Of a DNA stretch of 64,000 nucleotides, positions 45,497 to 53,853 are shown one piece after another (within the stretch, counting starts at the first letter, position 1; each line of letters starts with the position of its first letter). The notes under the pieces are model-generated. The model did no database searches, was not told where the DNA came from, and saw only the letters and a program-made list of their open reading frames with translations. Location: NCBI RefSeq assembly GCF_014651375.1, contig NZ_BMWT01000001.1, positions 186,001 to 250,000 of the forward strand. Direction: 5' to 3'. This DNA is from Tateyamaria omphalii (GTDB lineage: Bacteria; Pseudomonadota; Alphaproteobacteria; Rhodobacterales; Rhodobacteraceae). The translations under genes were made by a program, and so were the position numbers.

Positions 45497-46626
45497 CCCG
45501 TTCTGTGCTGAATTGCGGGTACGTCGCCCTTGTGGACAGCGCTCCGCTGATCATCGCTCAGGAACTTGAGTTCGCGGCAGAAGAAGGGGTTGAGCTCAAT
45601 TTGGTTCGGCAGCCCTCTTGGTCGGCCTTGCGCGATATGCTGGCTTTGGGTCATCTGGATGCGGCACAAATGCTGTCGCCCATGCCGGTTGCCATGTCTT
45701 TGGGTATGGGAAGTTTGCCGGCAAAAATAGATGCGCTGATGGTACTTTCCGTGAATGGAACTGCTTTCGGCGCGTCAAACAGGTTGTCCGCTCGGCTTGA
45801 TGGAGTCCCCTTTGGTGACCCGGGCGCAATCCTGAAAGCAATCGCCAAACGGGTCAGCGGCCCCATACGCATTGGTGTCCCATTCCATTTCTCAATGCAC
45901 CGCTTGCTTCTGTCCTACTGGGCCTCGACCTTGCCTGAGTTGCAAATCGAGGAAGTGACTGTGCCCCCTCCCCGGATGGCTGACGCAGTGGCCGATGGGC
46001 ATGTGGATGCTTTCTGGGTTGGTGAACCTTGGGGCAGCGTTGCTGTGCAGCGCGGTGTGGCACAGCTGCTAATGGCGGGACGAGACGTTTGGCAGTTTGC
46101 ACCTGAAAAGGTCCTCGCTGCACGTCATGACTGGATTTCGCAAAATGAATTGGAGGCCCGTGCGCTGATGCGTGCGGTTTATCGTGCCGCCGGATGGTTG
46201 GATGCCAATCAAAACAAACCGCTGGCTGTCGAGATCCTAAGTCGCAGTGAGCATCTTGATCTTCCGGCTGAACTTATCGATCCGGCGGTCACCGGCCACA
46301 TCACACCAAAGATCGGCACTGCTCCTGTTCAGATCCCAAGGTTTCTACACTTCCACAAGTTCGCGGCAAACTTTCCGTGGCGCAGTCAAGCAGCATGGAT
46401 TGCCAGGCAACTCGGGGCTGATGGAGCTGGCATTCAAGGCGCCAAGACCTGCTTTCGAAGCGATCTTTATCGGCGACATCTTTTTGGTGTGAATGCTGAC
46501 CTTCCCGGCGCGTCGGAGAAAGTCGAAGGAAGCTTGAAGTTTGAAACGGCTGTCGCGTCCACTCGTGGCCATATGATTCTTGCACCTGACGCCTTCTTCG
46601 ACGGCAGCACCTTCGATTTTAGCTGA
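45493..46626 (+). CDS. nasS: nitrate sensor, NrtA-like cytoplasmic binding protein
   Basis: 377 aa, with no signal peptide. It belongs to the NrtA/CmpA substrate-binding fold (LNCGYVALVDSAPLIIAQEL, HLDAAQMLSPMPVAMSLGMG, DAFWVGEPWGSVAVQRGVAQ). The lack of an export signal and the coupling to nasT (4-bp overlap) identify it as NasS, which binds nitrate or nitrite in the cytoplasm and releases NasT. It is related to NrtA encoded just downstream, a clear sensor/transporter duplication. Confidence 0.9.
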   Translation: MTRSVLNCGYVALVDSAPLIIAQELEFAAEEGVELNLVRQPSWSALRDMLALGHLDAAQMLSPMPVAMSLGMGSLPAKIDALMVLSVNGTAFGASNRLSARLDGVPFGDPGAILKAIAKRVSGPIRIGVPFHFSMHRLLLSYWASTLPELQIEEVTVPPPRMADAVADGHVDAFWVGEPWGSVAVQRGVAQLLMAGRDVWQFAPEKVLAARHDWISQNELEARALMRAVYRAAGWLDANQNKPLAVEILSRSEHLDLPAELIDPAVTGHITPKIGTAPVQIPRFLHFHKFAANFPWRSQAAWIARQLGADGAGIQGAKTCFRSDLYRRHLFGVNADLPGASEKVEGSLKFETAVASTRGHMILAPDAFFDGSTFDFS

Positions 46627-46651
46627 TTTTTGATGAATTCTTGGGCAATTG

Positions 46652-46685
46652 CTGCATTGCCGCAAAATTCCGTGCTGCAATGCAG
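46652..46685. repeat. inverted repeat at the start of the nas leader
   Basis: CTGCATTGC (46652-46660) and GCAATGCAG (46677-46685) are perfect 9-bp arms with a 16-bp spacer, 25 bp after the nasS stop. This may be an operator for the nrtA promoter or a hairpin at the nasTS transcript end; the T-run behind it is poor. Confidence 0.45.
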
Positions 46686-46754
46686 TCATTCTTTTGCATT
46701 CGGCTGTCCGTTTGGTGAAAGTGATCTCAACAGGGCATTGGCGTCCTAGAACAC

Positions 46755-46802
46755 GCATCCGCCAGCGTTGGCAGGTGCAACACTTCAAGAGCAAAGCCGC
46801 TC
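46755..46802 (+). promoter_or_regulatory. ANTAR (NasT) target: tandem hexaloop hairpins
   Basis: P1 has arms at 46755-46763 and 46770-46778 (nine pairs, one C-A mismatch) closing the hexaloop AGCGTT (46764-46769). P2 has the stem GAGC/GCTC (46789-46792, 46799-46802) closing the hexaloop AAAGCC (46793-46798). Both loops have A at position 1 and G at position 4, the known ANTAR RNA signature. The linker is about 10 nt. P2 shares its loop and 3' arm with the following terminator stem, so the two are mutually exclusive. Confidence 0.85.
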
Positions 46803-46851
46803 GTTTAGAACACGGACCTCCTCCCCCGTGACCTAAACGCGCGGCTTTTTT
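46793..46851 (+). terminator. leader terminator of the nrt-nir-nas operon
   Basis: The 5' arm AAAGCCGCTCGTTTAG (46793-46808) pairs with 46833-46848 over 16 positions with one mismatch, and runs into T6 (46846-46851). The loop holds a second stem CACGG/CCGTG (46811-46815, 46826-46830). It lies 39 bp before nrtA and is the expected attenuator relieved by NasT. Confidence 0.9.
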
Positions 46852-46889
46852 CATTTGTGCCCCGGAAGGGCGGAAAAAGGAGACCATAG

Positions 46890-48260
46890 ATGAAAACCTT
46901 GCGTGCAATCGCACTCGCAACAACCAGCCTGATCGCCACATCGGCTTCGGCTGAACTGTTGGACCTCGAGAAAGAAGACCTCACCTTCGGCTTTATCAAA
47001 CTGACGGATATGGCCCCTTTGGCTGTCGCATATGAACTGGGCTACTTCGAAGACGAGGGGCTGTTTGTCACGCTCGAAGCGCAGGCAAACTGGAAAGTCC
47101 TTCTTGATGGCGTAATCAGCGGGCAACTGGATGGCGCGCATATGTTGGCAGGCCAACCGTTGGCCGCGACGATTGGCTACGGCACCGAGGCTCACATCAT
47201 CACGCCATTTTCCATGGACCTGAATGGCAACGGTATCACCGTGTCGAATGAGATATGGGAAGAAATGAAACCCAACGTGCCGCTGATGGATGACGGGCGA
47301 CCACAGCACCCAATCAGCGCCGCCGCCTTGGCACCCGTCGTCGAAGACTACAAAGACCAAGGCCTGCCGTTCAATATGGGCATGGTGTTCCCGGTCTCTA
47401 CGCACAACTACGAAATTCGCTACTGGCTGGCTGCTGGCGGTCTTGAGCCCGGATATTACAGCCCGCAGGACATCTCGGGCCAGATTGGCGCTGATGTTTT
47501 GCTTTCGGTGACACCTCCGCCGCAGATGCCTGCGACAATGGAGGCCGGTACAATTTACGGTTACGCCGTGGGCGAACCTTGGAACCAACAGGCTGTCTTT
47601 AAGGGCATCGGCGTTCCCGTGATCACCGACTACGACATGTGGAAAAACAACCCGGAAAAGGTTTTCGGTCTCACGAAAGAATTCGCGGAAGAGAACCCGA
47701 ACACGACGCTGGCTTTGACCAAGGCATTGATCCGCGCGGCGATTTGGTTGGATGAAAACGACAATGCAAACCGTCCTGAAGCGGTCGAAATCCTGTCCCG
47801 TTCCGAATACGTCGGAGCAGATTACGACGTGATCGCAAACTCAATGACGGGTTTCTTTGAGTTCGAAAAAGGCGACGTGCGTCCAGCGCCAGACTTCAAT
47901 GTCTTCTTCCGTTACAATGCGACGTACCCGTTTTATTCCGACGCAATCTGGTACCTGACACAGATGCGCCGCTGGGGCCAAATCCCGGAGACGAAGTCGG
48001 ATGATTGGTACTTTGAAACCGCGGCAGATGTGTATCGCCCGGACATCTACCTGAATGCGGCGCGTCTGCTGGTGGATGACGGTCTGGCAAACGAAGCCGA
48101 CTTCCCCTGGGACAGTGACGGTTTCAAAGCAGCAACACCCGCGACCGACATCATCGATGGTATTCCCTATGACGGTCGTACCCCGAATGCGTACATCGAC
48201 AGCCTGCCCATCGGCCTGAAGTCAGGGCAGATCATCGTGGACAGCGAAATCCAAGGATAA
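46890..48260 (+). CDS. nrtA: nitrate/nitrite ABC transporter substrate-binding protein
   Basis: 456 aa. The signal peptide is [21 protein letters not shown]. The NrtA/CmpA fold follows: [60 protein letters not shown]. It is periplasmic (soluble or anchored) and delivers nitrate to NrtB and NrtCD. AAAAGGAG lies just upstream of the ATG. Expression is controlled by the leader attenuator. A hairpin follows the stop codon. Confidence 0.93.
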   Translation: MKTLRAIALATTSLIATSASAELLDLEKEDLTFGFIKLTDMAPLAVAYELGYFEDEGLFVTLEAQANWKVLLDGVISGQLDGAHMLAGQPLAATIGYGTEAHIITPFSMDLNGNGITVSNEIWEEMKPNVPLMDDGRPQHPISAAALAPVVEDYKDQGLPFNMGMVFPVSTHNYEIRYWLAAGGLEPGYYSPQDISGQIGADVLLSVTPPPQMPATMEAGTIYGYAVGEPWNQQAVFKGIGVPVITDYDMWKNNPEKVFGLTKEFAEENPNTTLALTKALIRAAIWLDENDNANRPEAVEILSRSEYVGADYDVIANSMTGFFEFEKGDVRPAPDFNVFFRYNATYPFYSDAIWYLTQMRRWGQIPETKSDDWYFETAADVYRPDIYLNAARLLVDDGLANEADFPWDSDGFKAATPATDIIDGIPYDGRTPNAYIDSLPIGLKSGQIIVDSEIQG

Positions 48261-48271
48261 GTCACCTGTTC

Positions 48272-48296
48272 CTGCCCTGCCTTAATGGCGGGGCAG
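48272..48296 (+). other. intercistronic hairpin after nrtA
   Basis: CTGCCCTGCC pairs with GGCGGGGCAG (10 bp, one G-U pair) around a TTAAT loop, with no T-run. It is probably an mRNA 3' stabiliser that lets the binding-protein message outlast the rest of the operon. Confidence 0.65.
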
Positions 48297-48336
48297 ACAC
48301 CTTACCTACTCAGAACGCACAGACTGGACATTCATC

Positions 48337-49410
48337 ATGACCGCGATTGGCTCTCACACTTACGACGCAGAAGCACGCCGCGCGCGAAGTTTTGCCCGCA
48401 TAAACAAAGCCGACGCATGGTTCCGCGTGCTGGGCCTTGCTTGGCTGACCCCAATTCTAAAGGCCGCCGCTGGCGACAATCCGAAAGCGCAAATCGGTGA
48501 GATTTGGCGACTGCTGGGGGTTCCGCTCGCCGCGATTGCCGCTTTCCTGATGTTGTGGGCCTCGCTGGCGCCACAGGTTCAGACATCGCTTGGCGCAATT
48601 CCCGGTCCGGTCGAGGTCTGGGAACAGGTTGGCGAGCTGCGTCAGGACGCGATCCGGGAAGGTGAAAAAGAGATCGCATTTTATGAGCGCCAGGAGGCGC
48701 GGAATGTCGAACACATCTCAAATGGTGATACCGATAAGGTTCGCAATCGCGTCTACACAGGCAAGCCAACCTACTACGACCAAATCTGGACATCGATCAA
48801 AACCGTCTTCTTTGGCTTCCTCATCGCGTCCGTTGTTGCAATACCCTTGGGCATCGCGGCGGGCCTGTCAGTGACAGCGAACGCCGCATTGAACCCGTTG
48901 ATCCAAGTCTTCAAACCGGTTTCACCGCTGGCTTGGCTGCCGATCGTGACCATGGTTGTGTCTGCCGTTTACACAACAAATGATGGAATGTTTTCGAAGT
49001 CTTTCCTGATCTCTGCCATCACGGTGACGCTGTGTTCGCTCTGGCCAACGCTGATCAACACCGCGCTTGGCGTCAGCAGCATCGACAAGGATCTTGTGAG
49101 CGTCAGCCGAGTCCTGAAAATGAACACCTACACAAAGATCACCAAGCTGGTTTTGCCGTCCGCGCTGCCACTGATCTTCACCGGACTGCGCCTGTCTCTT
49201 GGCGTTGGATGGATGGTGCTGATCGCCGCGGAAATGCTGGCCCAAAATCCCGGCCTTGGCAAATTCGTCTGGGATGAATTCCAGAATGGGTCGTCCCAAT
49301 CTCTCGCCCGCATCATGGTGGCTGTCTTCACCATTGGCGTCATCGGCTTCCTTTTGGACCGCGTGATGTACGCGCTGCAGTCGATGTTCACATTCTCAAA
49401 CAACCGGTGA
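48337..49410 (+). CDS. nrtB: nitrate ABC transporter permease
   Basis: 357 aa. A hydrophobic helix near 65-85 is followed by a hydrophilic loop and a BPD_transp_1 domain (about 145-350) with the EAA-type region VSVSRVLKMNTYTKITKLVL, then PSALPLIFTGLRLSLGVGWM. It is an inner-membrane permease pairing with NrtA and the fused ATPase. It is longer than cyanobacterial NrtB because of the N-terminal extension. Confidence 0.92.
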   Translation: MTAIGSHTYDAEARRARSFARINKADAWFRVLGLAWLTPILKAAAGDNPKAQIGEIWRLLGVPLAAIAAFLMLWASLAPQVQTSLGAIPGPVEVWEQVGELRQDAIREGEKEIAFYERQEARNVEHISNGDTDKVRNRVYTGKPTYYDQIWTSIKTVFFGFLIASVVAIPLGIAAGLSVTANAALNPLIQVFKPVSPLAWLPIVTMVVSAVYTTNDGMFSKSFLISAITVTLCSLWPTLINTALGVSSIDKDLVSVSRVLKMNTYTKITKLVLPSALPLIFTGLRLSLGVGWMVLIAAEMLAQNPGLGKFVWDEFQNGSSQSLARIMVAVFTIGVIGFLLDRVMYALQSMFTFSNNR

Positions 49411-49415
49411 TCTGA

Positions 49416-51080
49416 ATGAGTTTTCTGTCCTTCAAAGACGTCTCAAAGAACTACGGGGATACGCCGGTTCTGAACGGCATCAATTTGGATGTTTCAGACG
49501 GTGAGTTCGTTGTCATCCTTGGATTCTCCGGCACCGGTAAGACCACTTTGGTCAATCTTATGGCTGGTCTGGAAATGCCGACATCTGGAACCATCAGCTA
49601 CAAGGGTGAGCCGATCACTGAGCCCGGGCGCGAACGCGGGGTGATCTTCCAAAGTTACTCGCTGATGCCGTGGCTGACGGTAAATGGAAATGTGGCGCTC
49701 GCCGTCGACACGATGTTCCCCAACTTGTCGAAACAGGAACGTGCGGACAAAGTTGACCACTACGTCAAGATGGTCGGCCTGAGCCACGCAACCTCGCGCC
49801 GACCTACGGAGTTGTCTGGCGGAATGCGCCAACGGGTAAACGTGGCGCGCGCACTGGCCATGGATCCGGAGATGCTGTTGCTGGACGAACCATTGTCCGC
49901 GCTTGACGCACTGACCCGCGCCAATCTTGCTGATGAAATCGAAGCAATTTGGGACAAAGACAAGAAAACATGTGTTCTCATCACGAACGATGTAGACGAA
50001 GCGATCATCCTCGCTGACCGTATCATTGCGCTGAACCCGGACGGTACGCTGGGCGAAGAATTCGCGGTGTCGATCCCCCGCCCTCGCGACCGGATGGAGA
50101 TGAACAATAACGAGACCTTCAAACGCTTGCGGCGCGACGTGACAAAATACCTGATGGATGTGGGTATTGAAGCCAAGGTCGAAGGCTCTCGCTCACTACC
50201 GGATGTCACGCCGATCCATGGAATCCCTGCGGCAGTTGCCGACGCACAGAAAGGAATGATCCAAAACCGGTTCCTGGATTTTTCTCAGCTCGACAAGGTC
50301 TATCCCACACCCAACGGCCCGCTGACGGTGGTCGAGAATTTTGACCTCAAGGTCGATAAGGGTGAATTCATCTCTCTGATTGGCCACTCAGGTTGCGGCA
50401 AGTCCACCGTCCTCACAATGGCCGCCGGGCTGAACGAAATCTCGAAAGGGGGCATTCGTTTGGATGGTCGCCATGTCGAGGGAGCGGACCCGGAACGCGC
50501 CGTGGTGTTCCAGTCTCCCAACCTCTTTCCATGGCTCACGGCCAAGGAAAACGTCGCCATCGGCGTGGACAAGGTCTATCCCAAGGCATCGCAAGCCGAA
50601 CGCCAGGACGTCGTCGAATTCTATCTTGAGCGCGTAGGTCTTGCGGACAGCATGGACAAGTCCGCCAACGACCTCTCGAACGGGATGAAGCAACGTGTCG
50701 GTATCGCGCGCGCTTTTGCCTTGTCACCCAAACTGCTTTTGCTCGATGAACCTTTCGGCATGCTGGACAGCTTGACCCGTTGGGAACTGCAGGAGGTTCT
50801 TATGGAGGTGTGGTCGCGCACCAAAGTGACAGCAATCTGTGTGACACATGACGTTGACGAGGCGATCCTGCTTGCCGATCGCGTCGTGATGATGACGAAC
50901 GGCCCGCAGGCAACGATTGGCAAGATCGTTGACGTTGACCTGCCGCGACCACGCACGCGCAAGGCGCTGCTCGAACATCCGGATTACTACAAGTACCGGC
51001 AGGACGTGCTCGATTTCCTTGAGGAATACGAACACGGCGCAAAGCCCAAACCATCACCCAAAGCCATAGCAGCGGAGTGA
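49416..51080 (+). CDS. nrtC: nitrate ABC transporter, fused double ATPase
   Basis: 554 aa holding two complete ABC ATPase domains. The first (about 1-260) has Walker A GFSGTGKTT, signature LSGGMRQRVNVARAL and Walker B LLLDEPLSALD. The second (about 285-540) has Walker A GHSGCGKST, signature LSNGMKQRVGIARAF and Walker B LLLDEPFGMLD. This merges the roles of NrtC and NrtD in one chain, without the extra binding-protein domain of cyanobacterial NrtC. It is 5 bp after nrtB. Confidence 0.93.
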   Translation: MSFLSFKDVSKNYGDTPVLNGINLDVSDGEFVVILGFSGTGKTTLVNLMAGLEMPTSGTISYKGEPITEPGRERGVIFQSYSLMPWLTVNGNVALAVDTMFPNLSKQERADKVDHYVKMVGLSHATSRRPTELSGGMRQRVNVARALAMDPEMLLLDEPLSALDALTRANLADEIEAIWDKDKKTCVLITNDVDEAIILADRIIALNPDGTLGEEFAVSIPRPRDRMEMNNNETFKRLRRDVTKYLMDVGIEAKVEGSRSLPDVTPIHGIPAAVADAQKGMIQNRFLDFSQLDKVYPTPNGPLTVVENFDLKVDKGEFISLIGHSGCGKSTVLTMAAGLNEISKGGIRLDGRHVEGADPERAVVFQSPNLFPWLTAKENVAIGVDKVYPKASQAERQDVVEFYLERVGLADSMDKSANDLSNGMKQRVGIARAFALSPKLLLLDEPFGMLDSLTRWELQEVLMEVWSRTKVTAICVTHDVDEAILLADRVVMMTNGPQATIGKIVDVDLPRPRTRKALLEHPDYYKYRQDVLDFLEEYEHGAKPKPSPKAIAAE

Positions 51081-51085
51081 ATGAC

Positions 51086-53521
51086 ATGACTAAGAAACTG
51101 ATTGTCATCGGCGCTGGTATGGCCTCGGGCCGCGCGCTCGAACACTTGTTCGATGCAGGTGGCGACTATGACGTTACCCTGTTCAATGCAGAACCCCGCG
51201 GCAACTATAACCGCATCATGTTGTCACCCGTGCTGGCGGGCGATCAGACGTACGAAGAGATCGTGACACATGATGACGCCTGGTATGCCGAACACAACGT
51301 GACCTGCAGGTTCGGCGAAGCGATCACACGGATTGACCGTGACAAAAAGACAGTAACCGCGGCAAACGGCGACGTTCTGCCTTATGACAAGTTGCTTTTC
51401 GGCACCGGTTCGAACCCGTTCATCATCCCCCTTCCCGGCCATGATCTGGAAGGTGTGATCGCCTACCGTGATCTTGATGATACCGAGCGCATGATGGCGA
51501 TGGGGCCCGACAACAAAGTCGTCGTCATTGGCGGTGGTCTGCTGGGCCTGGAGGCAGCCGCAGGAATGGCTGCGCGGGGCGCCGACGTGACCGTCGTGCA
51601 TATCATGGGCCACTTGATGGAGCGTCAGCTTGACGAAGCAGCCGGCTACCTGCTTCGCAAGGCGCTGGTCGACAAGGGCATCACCGTGCTGTGCCAAGCA
51701 AACTCGAAAGAGATTGTAGGCGATAACGGCCATGTCAAAGCGTTGATCCTTGATGATGGCACCGCGTTGCCCTGTGACCTCCTGGTGATGGCGGTGGGCA
51801 TCCGTCCAAATGTGGCCTTGGCGCAGGACGCTGGATTGGCCGTTGGAAAAGGCATTCATGTAGACGATCAGATGCTGACCTCCGATGAACACGTACTGGC
51901 CGTCGGGGAATGCGTGGAACACGACGGCGCAGTCTTTGGTTTGGTCGCCCCGCTTTACGATCAGGCCAAAGTTGTCGCGAAAACTCTCATGGGTGAACAA
52001 GGCGCCTTTATTCAGAAAGAGTTGTCGACCAAACTGAAAGTCACAGGGTGCGACCTGTTTAGTGCGGGTGACTTTGCCGACGGAGACGGAAGAGAAGACA
52101 TTGTTTTCCGCGATCCAGCGCGTGGCGTCTATCGCCGCTTGGTGATCAAAAATAACGTAGTCATCGGTGCGGTCATGTACGGCGACACGACGGACAGCAA
52201 CTGGTTCTTCGGCCTGATCAAAGACAAAGCCGATATCTCCGATATGCGTGATACGCTCATCTTTGGTCCGGCTTATCAAGGGGGGACCCCCCTGGACCCT
52301 TTAGCGGCTGTTGCAGCCTTACCGCCTGAGGCGGAGATCTGCGGCTGCAACGGAATCTGCAAAGGTGACATCGAAGAAGCGATCACAGCAGGCGCCACGG
52401 ATCTCGGCGCCATCAAAGCCACAACAAAGGCGTCCGCCTCTTGTGGCACTTGCACAGGCCTCGTCGAACAGGTGTTGGCCGTGACTTTGGGTGATGATTT
52501 CACAGTCCCCACCACGCAATCCATTTGCGGCTGCACGGATATGACGCACGAAGACGTGCGCCGCATGATCAAGAGCCAAAAGCTGACCTCTATGGCCGCT
52601 GTTTGGCAGGAGTGCGGATGGAAGACCTCTTGTGGCTGTCACGTTTGCCGTCCAGCTCTGAACTTCTACCTGCTGGCCGATTGGCCCTTGGAATACCAGG
52701 ACGACCCGCAAAGCCGGTTCATCAACGAACGCAAGCATGCCAACATCCAGAAGGACGGCACCTTTAGCGTCGTGCCTCGCATGTGGGGCGGGATCACAAC
52801 GCCAAACGAGCTTCGCGCCATCGCCGATGCTGCCGACAAATACATGGTACCGACAGTGAAGGTCACCGGTGGCCAGCGCATCGATCTTCTGGGTGTCAAA
52901 AGCGAGGATCTGCCGGACATCTGGGCAGACCTGAACGCGGCAGGCATGGTTTCTGGCCACGCCTATTCCAAAGGTCTGCGCACGGTCAAAACCTGCGTCG
53001 GCACCGATCATTGTCGCTTCGGCACCCAAGACAGCACTGGTCTTGGGATCAAGCTGGAAAAAGAGCTTTGGGGATCCTGGACACCGCACAAGCTAAAGCT
53101 TGCCGTCTCGGGCTGCCCGCGCAACTGCGCTGAGGCGACTTGCAAAGACATCGGCGTCGTATGCGTCGACAGCGGTTTTCAAGTCAGCATTGGCGGCGCT
53201 GCCGGAATGGATGTGAAAGAGACAGAGCTTCTGGTGCAAATCCCGACGGAAGAAGAAGCCGTTTTGGTCATTAAGGCGGTTACCCAGCTTTATCGCGAAA
53301 ACGCCAGATATCTGGACCGCATCTACAAATGGATGGGGAAGGTCGGGCTCGACTGGATCAGAGAGCGCATTGTCGAAGATCTGGACGAACGGGCTGAATT
53401 GGTTGCGCGGTTCGAGCTGAGCCAATCCATCTATCGCAAGGACCCTTGGGCCGAGCATGCCAATACCAAGGCTGACCGATATCGCCCGCTTGCAAACTTG
53501 GCGCTGGAGGCTGCGGAATGA
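51086..53521 (+). CDS. nirB: assimilatory nitrite reductase (NADH) large subunit
   Basis: 811 aa, reducing nitrite to ammonium. It has an N-terminal FAD/NADH module (KLIVIGAGMASGRALEHL, VVVIGGGLLGLEAAAGMAAR), two BFD-like [2Fe-2S] segments (CGCNGICKGD with CGTCTG; CGCTDMTHED with SCGCHVCRP), the ferredoxin-like half domains, and the siroheme-[4Fe-4S] ligands CVGTDHC and SGCPRNCAEATC. The ATG at 51086 is preferred (AGCGGAG 8 bp upstream) over a GTG at 51077 that overlaps nrtC. Confidence 0.95.
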   Translation: MTKKLIVIGAGMASGRALEHLFDAGGDYDVTLFNAEPRGNYNRIMLSPVLAGDQTYEEIVTHDDAWYAEHNVTCRFGEAITRIDRDKKTVTAANGDVLPYDKLLFGTGSNPFIIPLPGHDLEGVIAYRDLDDTERMMAMGPDNKVVVIGGGLLGLEAAAGMAARGADVTVVHIMGHLMERQLDEAAGYLLRKALVDKGITVLCQANSKEIVGDNGHVKALILDDGTALPCDLLVMAVGIRPNVALAQDAGLAVGKGIHVDDQMLTSDEHVLAVGECVEHDGAVFGLVAPLYDQAKVVAKTLMGEQGAFIQKELSTKLKVTGCDLFSAGDFADGDGREDIVFRDPARGVYRRLVIKNNVVIGAVMYGDTTDSNWFFGLIKDKADISDMRDTLIFGPAYQGGTPLDPLAAVAALPPEAEICGCNGICKGDIEEAITAGATDLGAIKATTKASASCGTCTGLVEQVLAVTLGDDFTVPTTQSICGCTDMTHEDVRRMIKSQKLTSMAAVWQECGWKTSCGCHVCRPALNFYLLADWPLEYQDDPQSRFINERKHANIQKDGTFSVVPRMWGGITTPNELRAIADAADKYMVPTVKVTGGQRIDLLGVKSEDLPDIWADLNAAGMVSGHAYSKGLRTVKTCVGTDHCRFGTQDSTGLGIKLEKELWGSWTPHKLKLAVSGCPRNCAEATCKDIGVVCVDSGFQVSIGGAAGMDVKETELLVQIPTEEEAVLVIKAVTQLYRENARYLDRIYKWMGKVGLDWIRERIVEDLDERAELVARFELSQSIYRKDPWAEHANTKADRYRPLANLALEAAE

Positions 53522-53853
53522 GCGTTTGGATCGATATAGGCGCACTGGAGGATGTACCCCTACGTGGCGCGCGGATGATAAAGACGCCGATGGGCTGTGT
53601 CGCTGTGTTTCGCACCAGCGAAAATGAAGTCTTTGCTCTGGACAATGCCTGTCCACACAAGGCTGGTCCTTTGGCCGAGGGCATTGTGCACGGGAAATCC
53701 GTGACCTGCCCACTGCATAACTGGGTCATCTCGCTCGAAACAGGTGAAGCACAAGGCGCAGACGAAGGTCGCGTTGCAACCTATCAGGCACGCGTAGAAA
53801 ATGAACGCATCCTGCTGGACCGCGCCTTTCTCAGGGCCCGGGTCGCCGCATGA
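53518..53853 (+). CDS. nirD: nitrite reductase small subunit (Rieske-type)
   Basis: 111 aa Rieske-fold subunit. It keeps both iron-sulfur ligand pairs, CPHKAGPL (CxH) and CPLHNW (CxxH), unlike the E. coli-type NirD that has lost them, so a functional [2Fe-2S] centre is likely. It is coupled to nirB and nasA by ATGA overlaps at both ends. Confidence 0.93.
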   Translation: MSVWIDIGALEDVPLRGARMIKTPMGCVAVFRTSENEVFALDNACPHKAGPLAEGIVHGKSVTCPLHNWVISLETGEAQGADEGRVATYQARVENERILLDRAFLRARVAA

